Shown: positions 1 through 10,746 of the stretch, one piece after another
Layout: every line of letters starts with the position of its first letter
Numbering within the stretch: position 1 is the first letter of the stretch
Assembly (NCBI RefSeq): GCF_036825565.1
Contig: NZ_DAISXZ010000001.1
Span: 1-64,000, forward strand
Direction: 5' to 3'
DNA: 64,000 bases
Source of the DNA: Tepidimonas sp036825565
Lineage (GTDB): Bacteria; Pseudomonadota; Gammaproteobacteria; Burkholderiales; Burkholderiaceae_C
Notes under the pieces: model-generated
Database searches by the model: none
The model's input: only the letters and a program-made list of their open reading frames with translations
Told to the model about the DNA's origin: nothing
Program-made: the position numbers and the translations under genes

Positions 1-592
1 CCACCCGGACGCCCCGCCCTTTTCGTTGTGTGTCTATTGCGGCTCCCGCCCCGGCGCCGACGGCCGCTTTCTGCCGTTGGCCGAAGCCGTGGGCACCTGG
101 ATCGGCCGCCACGGCGGGCGGCTGGTCTATGGGGGTGGCAACCAGGGACTGATGGGCCGCGTCGCGGATGCGACGCTGGCGGCCGGCGGCACCGTGGTCG
201 GCATCATCCCCGCAAGCCTGGTGGAGCGCGAGTTTGCCAAACGCGACTGCACCGAACTGCATGTGGTGCAGACGATGCACCAGCGCAAGCAGATGATGGC
301 CGAGCGGGCCGACGCCTTCTTGGCGCTGCCCGGCGGCATCGGCACGTTCGAGGAGCTGTTCGAGGTGTGGACGTGGCGCCAGCTTGGCTACCACGACAAA
401 CCGGTCGGCATCCTGAATGCGGACGGCTATTACGATGCGCTGCTGCGCTTTCTGGCCCAGACGGTGACCGACGGCTTCGTGAGCGACTGGCAGATGGACT
501 TAGTGGCCGTGGGCGCCAACCCGGGGGTCTTGCTGCCCCGGCTCGTCGAAGCCGCGGGCTGCTCGGTGCAGGCCCAGTTTCAGCAGATCTGA
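1..592 (+). CDS. LOG family protein (TIGR00730 type), 5' end outside window
   Basis: The reading frame is already open at base 2, and residues just before the first possible start (TTG at 26) read as the usual N-terminus of the family, so the true start lies left of the window. Counting from 26, the visible part has the two signatures of the LOG/lysine-decarboxylase-like Rossmann fold: GGGNQGLMG near residue 37 and PGGIGTFEELFE near residue 103. Family members characterised in plants, fungi and bacteria hydrolyse cytokinin riboside 5'-monophosphate or related nucleotide monophosphates; the bacterial substrate is often unproved. It converges on the P-II gene with only 33 bases between the stops. 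Family assignment is firm, substrate is inference. Confidence 0.92.
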   Translation, partial: HPDAPPFSLCVYCGSRPGADGRFLPLAEAVGTWIGRHGGRLVYGGGNQGLMGRVADATLAAGGTVVGIIPASLVEREFAKRDCTELHVVQTMHQRKQMMAERADAFLALPGGIGTFEELFEVWTWRQLGYHDKPVGILNADGYYDALLRFLAQTVTDGFVSDWQMDLVAVGANPGVLLPRLVEAAGCSVQAQFQQI

Positions 593-630
593 TTCCGCCC
601 GCCGCGGGTGGGCCGGCCCACGAAATCAGA
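588..630. repeat. Inverted repeat between convergent LOG and P-II genes
   Basis: TCTGATT at 588-594 is matched by AATCAGA at 624-630, and between them lies the perfect 14-base palindrome GTGGGCCGGCCCAC (608-621). The outer arms contain the stop codons of both convergent genes. It could form a hairpin in either transcript and slow or stop transcription both ways, but there is no T-tract, so a classical intrinsic terminator is not shown. Confidence 0.45.
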
Positions 631-964
631 CGGCGGCGTCGTCTTCTTCGCCGGTGCGGATGCGGATCACCTTTTCCACGGGCGTGACGAAAATCTTGCC
701 GTCGCCGATCTTGCCGGTGCGCGCCGCGCGCACGATGGCATCGATGCAGCGGTCGACATCGTCGTCGCGCACCACCACGTCGATGCGCACTTTGGGCAAA
801 AAGTCCACGACGTATTCGGCACCGCGGTACAGCTCGGTGTGCCCCTTTTGGCGGCCAAAGCCCTTGACCTCGGTCACCGTCAAGCCCGTTACGCCCTGCT
901 CGGCCAGCGCCTCGCGCACTTCCTCCAGCTTGAACGGCTTGATGACGGCGGTGATCTGCTTCAT
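626..964 (-). CDS. glnB: Nitrogen regulatory protein P-II
   Basis: A 112-residue protein, the normal P-II length. It begins MKQITAVIKPFKLEEVREAL and carries the T-loop YRGAEYVVDF with Tyr51, the residue that GlnD uridylylates, so the classic signalling site is intact. P-II trimers bind ATP/ADP and 2-oxoglutarate and tune nitrogen enzymes, transporters and regulators in the cytoplasm. The ATG at 964 was chosen because upstream in-frame sequence does not resemble P-II. It follows nadE on the same strand after 134 bases rather than an amtB ammonium transporter gene, which suggests a link to NAD synthesis. Whether to call it GlnB or GlnK cannot be decided from sequence alone. Confidence 0.95.
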   Translation of the reverse strand: MKQITAVIKPFKLEEVREALAEQGVTGLTVTEVKGFGRQKGHTELYRGAEYVVDFLPKVRIDVVVRDDDVDRCIDAIVRAARTGKIGDGKIFVTPVEKVIRIRTGEEDDAAV

Positions 965-1098
965 GCGGGACGACTCCGAAACGGCAAAGGGTACTCGACG
1001 GGGAACGCTAGACGGGCCCTGGGCGGTCCGGCCGGGCACGGCCGACTGCCAATGGAATCTACCATACCGGGGCGGGGTTTCGGGTCGCCCCCGCCCGC

Positions 1099-2790
1099 TC
1101 AACCCCGCCAGCGGTTGGTGTTGGGGTAGCGCCAGTCCTTGCCAAAACTGCGGTGCGTGACGCGAATGCCCACTGGCGCCTGGCGACGCTTGTATTCGTT
1201 GACGCGAATCAGCCGCACCACCTGCTCCACCGCCGCGGCGGGGAAGCCCTCGGCCACGATCTCTGCCGGACTGCGGTCATTTTCCATGTAGCGCTCGACG
1301 ATGGCGTCCAACACATCGTAGGGTGGCAGCGTGTCTTGGTCCTTTTGGTCCGGGCGCAGCTCCGCGCTGGGCGGTCGGGTGATGATGCGCTCGGGGATCG
1401 GATCCCGCCCGCGGCCGAAGGGATCGTTCGCATTGCGCCAGCGCGCCAGCCGCCAGACCCACGTCTTGGCGACGTCCTTGATGACGGCAAAGCCGCCCGC
1501 CATGTCGCCATACAAGGTGCAGTAACCGGTGGCCATCTCGCTCTTGTTGCCAGTGGCCAGCACGATGTGGCCAAACTTGTTGGACAGCCCCATAAGCAGC
1601 GTGCCGCGGATGCGCGCCTGCAGGTTTTCTTCGGCGGTGTCGGCTGGCCGCCCTTCGAACAATGGATCGAGCGCGGCCAGAAACCGCTCGAAGATGGGTC
1701 CGATCGCGATCTCGTCGTAGCGCACGCCCAGCCGGGCCGCCATCTCGCGCGCATCCAACCACGAGATTTCCGCCGTGTACGGCGACGGCATCATCACGGC
1801 TCGCACCGACTCGGGCCCGAGTGCGTCGACGGCGATCGCCAGCACCAGCGCCGAGTCGATGCCCCCCGACAGGCCGATGATGGCACCGGGAAAGCCGTTT
1901 TTGCGCACATAGTCGCGCGTGCCCAGGACCAGTGCGTGCCACAGATCCGACTCGGTCGATGGCTCCGGCGCGATGGGCCCGCTCACCGTCCGGCCGTCGG
2001 GGCCATCGTCCAACTCCACGACCAGCAGATCCTCGGCAAAGCTGGGCGAACGGGCCGAGACCGCGCCGTGCGCATCCAGCGCGAAGCTGCGGCCCTCGAA
2101 GACGATTTCGTCCTGGCCACCGACCAGATGGGCATACACCAGGGGCCGCCCCGTTTGCAGGACCCGCTCGCGCATGGCGCGCTCGCGTTCATCGCCCTTG
2201 CCGATATGAAACGGCGAGGCGTTGATGACACAGAGGACGTCGGCGCCCGCATCCGCCGTCTCTGCCGCCGGACGGGCGTGCCACGCATCCTCGCAGATCA
2301 ACAACCCTATGCGGTGGGTATGCCCGGCATGGGCCACCTCGAAGACACAGGGCCGGTCGCCTGGCACGAAGTAGCGCCGCTCGTCGAACACCTGGTAGTT
2401 GGGCAGCTCGCGCTTGGCGTAGCGGTAGGTGACGCGGCCTTCGCACAGCACGCTCGCGGCATTGAGGCAGGGGGTGCGGGCAACGCTGCGGCCGGCCGAC
2501 GGCCCGGGCACACCGGGCGCTGGCAGCGGTTGTCCCACCACGATGTGCAGGCCCTTCAAGCCCGCCGTCTGCGCGGCGACCGATTGCACGGCATCATCGC
2601 AGGCATCGACGAACGCGGGCCGCATAAACAGGTCTTCGGCGGCGTAGCCGCAAATGGCCAGTTCCGGCGTCAGCAGCACCTGCACGCCCTGGGCGTGGGC
2701 CGCGTGCGCGGCGTCGATGATGCGGCGGGCGTTGCCGGCCAGGTCACCCACCACGAAATTGCACTGCGCCACCCCGATCTTGATCGCCAT
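1099..2790 (-). CDS. nadE: NAD+ synthase, glutamine-hydrolysing
   Basis: 563 residues in the two-domain form. The N-terminal nitrilase-like glutaminase has its full triad: Glu43 in TPELAICGY, Lys126 in KRELPNY and Cys166 in LLICEDAW. The C-terminal ATP-pyrophosphatase domain has the SGGIDS loop at 308-313 and ATGNKSEMATGY further on. It makes NAD+ from nicotinic acid adenine dinucleotide, ATP and glutamine, the last step of both de novo and salvage routes. Its ATG (2788-2790) overlaps by two bases the ATG of the divergent gene, so the two cannot have separate leaders unless one start lies further in. The P-II gene lies downstream on the same strand. Confidence 0.96.
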   Translation of the reverse strand: MAIKIGVAQCNFVVGDLAGNARRIIDAAHAAHAQGVQVLLTPELAICGYAAEDLFMRPAFVDACDDAVQSVAAQTAGLKGLHIVVGQPLPAPGVPGPSAGRSVARTPCLNAASVLCEGRVTYRYAKRELPNYQVFDERRYFVPGDRPCVFEVAHAGHTHRIGLLICEDAWHARPAAETADAGADVLCVINASPFHIGKGDERERAMRERVLQTGRPLVYAHLVGGQDEIVFEGRSFALDAHGAVSARSPSFAEDLLVVELDDGPDGRTVSGPIAPEPSTESDLWHALVLGTRDYVRKNGFPGAIIGLSGGIDSALVLAIAVDALGPESVRAVMMPSPYTAEISWLDAREMAARLGVRYDEIAIGPIFERFLAALDPLFEGRPADTAEENLQARIRGTLLMGLSNKFGHIVLATGNKSEMATGYCTLYGDMAGGFAVIKDVAKTWVWRLARWRNANDPFGRGRDPIPERIITRPPSAELRPDQKDQDTLPPYDVLDAIVERYMENDRSPAEIVAEGFPAAAVEQVVRLIRVNEYKRRQAPVGIRVTHRSFGKDWRYPNTNRWRG

Positions 2791-4018
2791 GGATGCCCCG
2801 AGGTCCTCTGAAAGCGCGGATTATGTCACCCGGGTCGTGCACGATCCGCATGCGGTGCCGCCCGACGCCTGGAATGCGCTGTTGCATGCCCAGCCGGATG
2901 GCCAGGCCTGCGGGCCGTTCATGCGCCACGAGTATTTGGCGGCGTTGCACGACAGCGGCTGTGCAACGGCTACCACCGGATGGGCGCCGCATTGGGTGAC
3001 GCTCTGGTCGCGCGCCGATGGCGCGCTGGTCGCTGCCGCACCGCTGTACGTCAAGACGAACTCCTACGGCGAATACGTGTTCGACTGGGCGTGGGCCGAA
3101 GCCCACCACCGGCATGGGGTGCGCTATTACCCCAAGGGGGTGGTGGCGGTACCCTTCACCCCAGTGGCGGGCCCGCGCCTGCTGGCCCGGGACGCCACCG
3201 CGCGCGCCGCGTTGGTGCGGGCGCTGCTGGCCCACGGCCGCGCGCAGGGTTTGTCCTCGCTGCATGTGCTTCTGGGGACGGCCGCCGATCAAGCCGCAGC
3301 GGATGCGTCCGACCTGTTGGCCCGCGAGACGGTGCAATTCCACTGGCACAACCGCCATCCGACACGCGGTGGGGCGTTTGTCGACTGGGAAGACTTTCTG
3401 GCCACCCTGAGCCACGACAAGCGCAAGAAAATCCGCCAGGAGCGGCGCAAGGTGGCCGACGCGGGGGTGACCTTCGAGGCGCGCCGGGGCGCGGACATCA
3501 CAGCGGAGGACTGGGCCTTCTTTACCCGCTGCTATCGGCAGACTTACCAGGAGCACGGCAATCCACCGTACCTCAACGAAGCGTTTTTCCGTTCCGTTGG
3601 CGCGGCCATGCCGCGTGCGTGGCTGATGTTCACTGCTCGCGATGCCGCGGGCGCCCCCATCGCGGCCAGCCTGGTCGCCCTCAGTGACGACAGCGCGTCG
3701 CCCGCCGCGGCCTACGGCCGGTATTGGGGCGCGGTGGCACGCGTGGATTGCCTGCACTTCGAGGCGTGCTACTACCAACCGCTGGCTTGGTGTTTGGCGC
3801 ATGGTGTCGGGCGCTTCGAGGGCGGTGCCCAGGGCGAGCACAAAATCGCCCGCGCCCTGCTCCCCGCGGTGGTGCACAGCCGCCACTGGCTGGCGCACCC
3901 AGCGTTTGCGGACGCCGTGGGGGACTACCTGGTCCGCGAGCGCGCCGCGACGCAGCACTACCGTGCGGCACTGCAGGCGCACTCGCCGTTTCGTCAGGCG
4001 CCCTGCGCGCCCGCCTGA
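2789..4018 (+). CDS. GNAT-fold protein of the COG3146 (DUF482) type
   Basis: A soluble protein of about 409 residues. Recognisable family stretches include HDKRKKIRQERRKVADAGV and, near the C-terminus, FEGGAQGEHKIARA. The family is annotated as GNAT-like N-acyltransferase, sometimes named for peptidoglycan synthesis because it resembles FemAB proteins, but no substrate is established. The ATG at 2789 keeps a plausible N-terminus; the frame runs further upstream, and a GTG at 2837 is an alternative that would separate it from nadE. Its 3' end overlaps the end of the convergent ppa gene by 25 bases. Function is not assigned beyond the fold. Confidence 0.85.
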   Translation: MDAPRSSESADYVTRVVHDPHAVPPDAWNALLHAQPDGQACGPFMRHEYLAALHDSGCATATTGWAPHWVTLWSRADGALVAAAPLYVKTNSYGEYVFDWAWAEAHHRHGVRYYPKGVVAVPFTPVAGPRLLARDATARAALVRALLAHGRAQGLSSLHVLLGTAADQAAADASDLLARETVQFHWHNRHPTRGGAFVDWEDFLATLSHDKRKKIRQERRKVADAGVTFEARRGADITAEDWAFFTRCYRQTYQEHGNPPYLNEAFFRSVGAAMPRAWLMFTARDAAGAPIAASLVALSDDSASPAAAYGRYWGAVARVDCLHFEACYYQPLAWCLAHGVGRFEGGAQGEHKIARALLPAVVHSRHWLAHPAFADAVGDYLVRERAATQHYRAALQAHSPFRQAPCAPA

Positions 4019-4542
4019 GCCTGATAGGCCTGCACGCCGGAGAGCACCTCCTGGCGCGCTTCCTCGACCGAACCCCAGCCGATCACCTTGACCCACTTGC
4101 CGGGGTCCAGGTCCTTGTAGTGCTCGAAAAAGTGTTCGATCGTCTTCAGGCGCACGGGGTTGAGGTCCTCGTACGATTTCCAGCGCGAGTACAGCGGCAA
4201 AAGCTTTTCGGTCGGCACGGCCAGCACCTTCCAGTCTACACCGCCTTCGTCTTCCATTTTCAGCACGCCAAGCGGGCGACATTTCACCACCACGCCCGGG
4301 GGCAGCGGCACGGGGGTGATGACCAGCACGTCCACCGGATCACCGTCGCCCGACAGCGTTTTCGGCACGTACCCGTAGTTGGTCGGGTAGTGCATGGCGG
4401 TGTTCATGAAGCGGTCGACGAAGATGGCGCCGGAGGCCTTGTCAACCTCGTATTTGATCGGCTCGCCGTGCATCGAGATTTCGATGATGACGTTGAAGGA
4501 GTCGGGGATCTTTTCGCCAGCGGAGACTTGGTCGAGGGACAT
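3994..4542 (-). CDS. ppa: Inorganic pyrophosphatase, soluble family I
   Basis: 182 residues beginning MSLDQVSAGEKIPDSFNVII. It contains the PPase signature DGDPVDVLV plus the conserved HYPTNYGYVP stretch and the KVIGWG segment near the C-terminus. It hydrolyses cytoplasmic pyrophosphate to phosphate and so pulls biosynthetic reactions forward. The ATG at 4542 matches the family start; in-frame sequence upstream has no family similarity. The membrane H+-pyrophosphatase gene starts 249 bases away in the opposite direction, so both pyrophosphate sinks share one upstream region. The gene end overlaps the convergent GNAT gene by 25 bases. Confidence 0.97.
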   Translation of the reverse strand: MSLDQVSAGEKIPDSFNVIIEISMHGEPIKYEVDKASGAIFVDRFMNTAMHYPTNYGYVPKTLSGDGDPVDVLVITPVPLPPGVVVKCRPLGVLKMEDEGGVDWKVLAVPTEKLLPLYSRWKSYEDLNPVRLKTIEHFFEHYKDLDPGKWVKVIGWGSVEEARQEVLSGVQAYQAQAGAQGA

Positions 4543-4791
4543 AGGTACGCAGCTCGGAAAAAAGTGATGGAGATGAGAGAGTTTGGGGGATTTTACTGGC
4601 ACGAGCCTGACGGGCCGGCGCAACACGGGGGGTGCATCGCGGCGCGCCTTGCGCTACAGTGAATGCGTTGGCCAATCGCCGCCGACTGACGCGCCACGGT
4701 GCGCGCCGGCGGTGAGGAAGCAACGCAGCGGAAGCCGGCGGCTCGCTTGCGTTGGCTTCCTCCAAGTCGAACCTTTTGAGGAGACACTGGC

Positions 4792-6846
<2,055 letters not shown>

Positions 6847-6920
6847 CCGCGCGCCTGCCCGGGCGAGGGGGGTGCCCGTCCCGCCCCCCGCGGCGCCCGA
6901 CCTCAGGCAGCGGCGCAGCC

Positions 6921-7460
6921 TCACAGCCACTGCGCGATGACGTCGATGTCCTCGGCAAAGAGCTGGCCGCGCTCGGCCGTCAGGATGCGGCCGTCGCGCC
7001 CGCGCACCAGCGTGATCGGCAGGCCCTTGGGCTTGGGCATGGCGCGCTGGATGTCGGGTGTGACCCACGCGCACGGGAAGGCATAGCCGCGCTGTTGCAG
7101 ATAGCGCAGCGCCGCCTCGCGCGTGCGGTCGATCGACAGGGTCAGCAATTGCCAGCCAGGACGCTGGCGGTGCCGCTGCCAGAAGGCGTTGAGATGCGGC
7201 GTCGTGGCCGCGCAGAACGGGCAAGTGCTGGCCCACCAGTACAACACCAGCACCTGGCCGTCGGCGCGCGCTGGCTCGAAGCGCGCGCCGTCCAGCAGCT
7301 CCATCGGCGGCACGGACCACAGGGTACCCAGCGCCGGCAGCGGGGGCGCCTTGGCTTCGGCCGCGGCGACATCGGCCGGCTGCGCGCTGCCGTGGCCGGC
7401 GACGGCGGCCAGCACCAGCGCGCCAGCGCCGGCCATCCAGTCACGTCGGTTCGAGCTCAT
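6921..7460 (-). CDS. TlpA-like thioredoxin-fold protein, exported
   Basis: 179 residues. The N-terminus MSSNRRDWMAGAGALVLAAV has a paired arginine followed by a hydrophobic stretch and an AxA-like cut near residue 26, so it is exported, possibly by Tat. The mature part has the redox motif Cys80-Pro-Phe-Cys83 after the WWAST strand, and GLPITLV with the usual cis-proline. Such proteins reduce or guard periplasmic thiols, for example in cytochrome c maturation, but the partner here is unknown. It is divergent from moaA with 83 bases between; no direct molybdenum role can be read from it. Confidence 0.85.
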   Translation of the reverse strand: MSSNRRDWMAGAGALVLAAVAGHGSAQPADVAAAEAKAPPLPALGTLWSVPPMELLDGARFEPARADGQVLVLYWWASTCPFCAATTPHLNAFWQRHRQRPGWQLLTLSIDRTREAALRYLQQRGYAFPCAWVTPDIQRAMPKPKGLPITLVRGRDGRILTAERGQLFAEDIDVIAQWL

Positions 7461-7527
7461 CGTGTCTCCTCGTCGCCAGCCCTGTCGCCCATGGGAAACC
7501 CCATCCGCGTCTCAGGCGGCGGTTGGC

Positions 7528-7533
7528 GATAAT
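7528..7533 (+). promoter_or_regulatory. Possible -10 box for moaA
   Basis: GATAAT lies 10 bases before the moaA ATG. If used, transcription would start only about four bases before the start codon, giving an almost leaderless message. No -35 hexamer is evident at the usual distance, so this is a weak call. Confidence 0.3.
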
Positions 7534-7543
7534 CTAGCGCACC

Positions 7544-8680
7544 ATGGCCGAGCGTGTCATTCCCCTTTATGACCAGCGCGTCGCGGCGCTGGCGGCGCCG
7601 CGTCCCTCCACACCCGTCAAGCCTCAGGGATGGCTGCTCGACCGCCTGCAGCGGCCGCTGCGCGACCTGCGCATCAGCGTCACCGACCGCTGTAACTTCC
7701 GCTGTAGCTACTGCATGCCCAAGGAGGTGTTCGGCAAGGACTACCCGTACTTGCCGCACGCGGACCTGCTGACGTTCGAGGAAATCACCCGGCTGGCACG
7801 CATCTTTCTCGCGCACGGCGTGCGCAAGATCCGCCTGACCGGCGGCGAGCCGCTGCTGCGCAAGCACATCGAACGCCTGGTCGAGATGCTGGCCGCGCTG
7901 CGCACGGTGGATGGCACGCCGCCGGAACTGACACTGACCACCAACGGCAGCCTGCTGGCCCGCAAGGCGCGTGCGCTGCGCGACGCCGGCCTGCAGCGCG
8001 TCACCGTCAGCCTGGACGGCTTGGACGACGCGGTGTTCCGGCGCATGAACGACGTCGGCTTTCCCGTGGCAGAGGTGCTGGACGGCATCGCCGCCGCGCA
8101 GGCGTCGGGGCTGGCGCCGATCAAGGTCAACATGGTGGTCAAGCGTGGCACCAACGACGACCAGATCGTGCCGATGGCGCGCCACTTCCGCGGCAGCGGC
8201 ATCGTGCTGCGCTTCATCGAATACATGGACGTGGGCAGCTCCAACGGCTGGTGCATGGACGAGGTGCTGCCCAGCGCCGAGGTACTGGCGCGGCTGCGGC
8301 AGGCCTTCGCGCTGGTGCCATTGGAGCCCGGCAGCCCCGGCGAGACCGCCGAGCGCTGGGGCTACGCCGATGCCGACGGCCGCCACGACCCGGCGCTGGG
8401 TGAGGTCGGCTTCATCAGCAGCGTCACGCAGGCGTTCTGCCGCGACTGCAACCGCGCACGTCTATCGACTGAAGGGCGGCTGTACTTGTGCCTGTTCGCC
8501 GAGCGCGGCTACGATCTGCGCGCGCTGCTGCGCGGCGGTGCCAACGACGCCGAGATCGCCGCCTCGCTGGCGGCCATCTGGGGCCAGCGCGCCGACCACT
8601 ATTCCGAGATCCGCGCCACGCTGCCGCCCGAGACGCGCCGCGCCGCACGACGCATCGAGATGAGCTACATCGGGGGCTGA
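7544..8680 (+). CDS. moaA: GTP 3',8-cyclase MoaA (molybdopterin synthesis)
   Basis: 378 residues of the radical SAM family. The SAM-binding cluster is Cys50-x3-Cys54-x2-Cys57 in DRCNFRCSYCMPK, followed by GGEPLLR at 100-106. The second, GTP-binding cluster is Cys299-x2-Cys302-x13-Cys316. The protein ends in the conserved Gly-Gly needed by MoaA. It turns GTP into 3',8-cyclo-GTP, the first step toward molybdopterin. It opens a moaA-mobA-moeA run with gaps of 4 and 53 bases, consistent with one operon. Confidence 0.98.
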   Translation: MAERVIPLYDQRVAALAAPRPSTPVKPQGWLLDRLQRPLRDLRISVTDRCNFRCSYCMPKEVFGKDYPYLPHADLLTFEEITRLARIFLAHGVRKIRLTGGEPLLRKHIERLVEMLAALRTVDGTPPELTLTTNGSLLARKARALRDAGLQRVTVSLDGLDDAVFRRMNDVGFPVAEVLDGIAAAQASGLAPIKVNMVVKRGTNDDQIVPMARHFRGSGIVLRFIEYMDVGSSNGWCMDEVLPSAEVLARLRQAFALVPLEPGSPGETAERWGYADADGRHDPALGEVGFISSVTQAFCRDCNRARLSTEGRLYLCLFAERGYDLRALLRGGANDAEIAASLAAIWGQRADHYSEIRATLPPETRRAARRIEMSYIGG

Positions 8681-8684
8681 CCGC

Positions 8685-9353
8685 ATGACGAGCACCCCGC
8701 CGACCTTGTTGCCCCCACCGCCCGCACCGCGAACGGTCACCGGTGTGGTTCTGGCCGGCGGGCAAGGCAGCCGCATGGGCGGGGTCGACAAAGGGCTGCA
8801 ATCCTTTCACGGGGCGCCGCTGGCGCTGCACGCCTTGTGGCGGCTGCGCATGCAGCACGGAGACTGGATGGCCGACTGCATGATCAACGCCAACCGCAAC
8901 CTGGCGGCGTACGAAGGTTTTGGCGTGCCGGTCTGGCCCGACGAGCTGGGCGGCTACGCCGGCCCCCTGGCGGGCATGCTGACGGCGCTGATGCACTGCG
9001 AGACGCCCTACTTGCTGACCGTGCCGTGCGACACCCCCCGGCTGCCGCTGGATCTGGCACAACGGCTGTGCCAGGCCCTGACCGAGCAGCAGGCCGACCT
9101 AGCGATGGCCGCCGCCCCCGAGGCCGACGGCCGCGTTCGCACCCAGCCCGTGTTCTGCCTGCTGGGGGCGCACCTGCTCGAGAGCCTGAGCGCGTTTTTG
9201 CAGGAGGGCGGTCGCAAAATCGACGCCTGGACCGCGCGCCACCGCTGTGCGGTCGTGTCCTTCGACCGCCCCGACGACGACCCCCTCGCCTTCACCAACA
9301 TCAACACACGCGGGGAGCTGCACGCCTTGCAACAGGCCGCTGCCGCCCCCTGA
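8685..9353 (+). CDS. mobA: Molybdenum cofactor guanylyltransferase
   Basis: 222 residues. The nucleotide-binding signature TGVVLAGGQGSRMGGVDKG near the N-terminus is diagnostic for MobA, with Lys in VDKG contacting GTP. It joins GMP to Mo-molybdopterin, giving the MGD cofactor used by DMSO-reductase family enzymes such as nitrate reductase and formate dehydrogenase. It starts four bases after the moaA stop, so translation is probably coupled. An N-terminal tail of about 16 residues rich in Pro and Thr precedes the core. Confidence 0.96.
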   Translation: MTSTPPTLLPPPPAPRTVTGVVLAGGQGSRMGGVDKGLQSFHGAPLALHALWRLRMQHGDWMADCMINANRNLAAYEGFGVPVWPDELGGYAGPLAGMLTALMHCETPYLLTVPCDTPRLPLDLAQRLCQALTEQQADLAMAAAPEADGRVRTQPVFCLLGAHLLESLSAFLQEGGRKIDAWTARHRCAVVSFDRPDDDPLAFTNINTRGELHALQQAAAAP

Positions 9354-9406
9354 CCGCTGTGGCCGCCCAGTGCTCGCAGATCGGCCAGCCACCTCGCCCC
9401 CCAACC

Positions 9407-10705
9407 ATGAAGACGCTCGATCAGATCGCCGCCGAACTCCAGGGCTATGACCCCGGGGCCCTTCCCGCCACGACCGTGGGTGATTTTCTGGCCCAACTGG
9501 TCGAGCCGCTGTCCGACACGGAGACGGTGGGGGTTTTCGAGGCGCTAGATCGGGTGCTGGCGCAAGACATCATCTCCCCCATCGACGTGCCGCCGCACGA
9601 CAACGCCGCCATGGATGGTTTCGCCGTGCAGGGGGCCTGCCTGTCGGGGAACGGGGAGACGGTCTTGCGCGTGGTGGGCACCTGCTACGCGGGGGATACC
9701 CGCTGGTCCCACCCCATCCCGGCGGATGCCTGCGTGCGCATCATGACCGGGGCGGTGATGCCCGACGAGCTGGACACTGTGGTGCCGCTGGAGTTCGTGC
9801 GCACGGAGCGGGACGGCGCGCAGGAGCGCGTGCACATCCCCGCCCGGGTGGTCCAGCCCGGCGATCACCGACGCCGGCGTGGCGAAGACCTGACGGCCGG
9901 ACGGGCGGCCGTGCGCGCGGGCCAACGCCTTGGACCGGCAGCGCTGGGCCTGATTGCCAGCCTGGGCATCGCGCGGGTTCCCGTGGTGCGGCGGCTGCGC
10001 GTGGCGTATTTTTCCACCGGCGACGAGATCGTCTCGCTGGGCGAGCCGCTGCGCGAGGGCACCATCTACGACAGCAACCGCTACACCGTCTACGGCCTGC
10101 TGCGACGGCTGGGCGTGGAGGTAATCGACCTGGGGGTAGTGCGCGACGATCCGGCTGCGCTGGAGGCGGCCTTCCGGCAGGCGGCCGCGCAAGCCGACGC
10201 CATCATCACCAGCGGGGGCGTGAGCATGGGCGAGGCCGACCACACCAAGGCCATGATGCGCCGCCTGGGGGATGTGGCGTTTTGGCGGATCGCCATGCGT
10301 CCGGGCCGTCCGATGGCGGTCGGCCGCCTGCTGGACCCCGCGGGCGGCGCGCCGACGGTGCTGTTCGGCCTGCCCGGCAACCCTGTCGCGGTGATGGTGA
10401 CGTTTCTGGCCTTCGTGCGCCCGGCCCTGTTGCGCATGATGGGTGTGCGCAAGACGGCGCCCGTGCTGCTGCGTGCCCGCAGCGCCGAGGCGATGCGCAA
10501 AAAACCGGGGCGCACGGAGTATCAGCGAGGCATCGTGACGCGGGAGGCCGACGGCTCCCTGCGGGTGCGCACCACGGGCAACCAAGGCTCGGGCGTGCTG
10601 CGCTCGATGGTCGAGGCCAACGGGCTGATCGTGCTGGGGCACCAGCAGGGGCCCGTGGCCGTGGGCGACGAGGTGGATGTGATGATGTTCGACGGCGTGA
10701 TCTGA
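9407..10705 (+). CDS. moeA: Molybdopterin molybdenumtransferase
   Basis: 432 residues from the ATG at 9407. Conserved segments are DNAAMDGFAV, MTGAVMP, TSGGVSMGEADH and GLPGNPVAVMV. MoeA inserts molybdate into adenylylated molybdopterin. The start was chosen because the frame is open far upstream but that part lies over mobA and lacks similarity. It is the last gene of the molybdenum cofactor run and converges on the yggT gene after 41 bases. Confidence 0.97.
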   Translation: MKTLDQIAAELQGYDPGALPATTVGDFLAQLVEPLSDTETVGVFEALDRVLAQDIISPIDVPPHDNAAMDGFAVQGACLSGNGETVLRVVGTCYAGDTRWSHPIPADACVRIMTGAVMPDELDTVVPLEFVRTERDGAQERVHIPARVVQPGDHRRRRGEDLTAGRAAVRAGQRLGPAALGLIASLGIARVPVVRRLRVAYFSTGDEIVSLGEPLREGTIYDSNRYTVYGLLRRLGVEVIDLGVVRDDPAALEAAFRQAAAQADAIITSGGVSMGEADHTKAMMRRLGDVAFWRIAMRPGRPMAVGRLLDPAGGAPTVLFGLPGNPVAVMVTFLAFVRPALLRMMGVRKTAPVLLRARSAEAMRKKPGRTEYQRGIVTREADGSLRVRTTGNQGSGVLRSMVEANGLIVLGHQQGPVAVGDEVDVMMFDGVI

Positions 10706-10746
10706 TCCGGCTGCGGCCGTGCCCCCGCCGCAACCGTACCGTAGCG

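Noticed and set aside
7461..7543. Molybdenum cofactor riboswitch ahead of moaA
   Set aside because: The space is 83 bases and also serves the divergent gene; no long paired structure of that type is visible.
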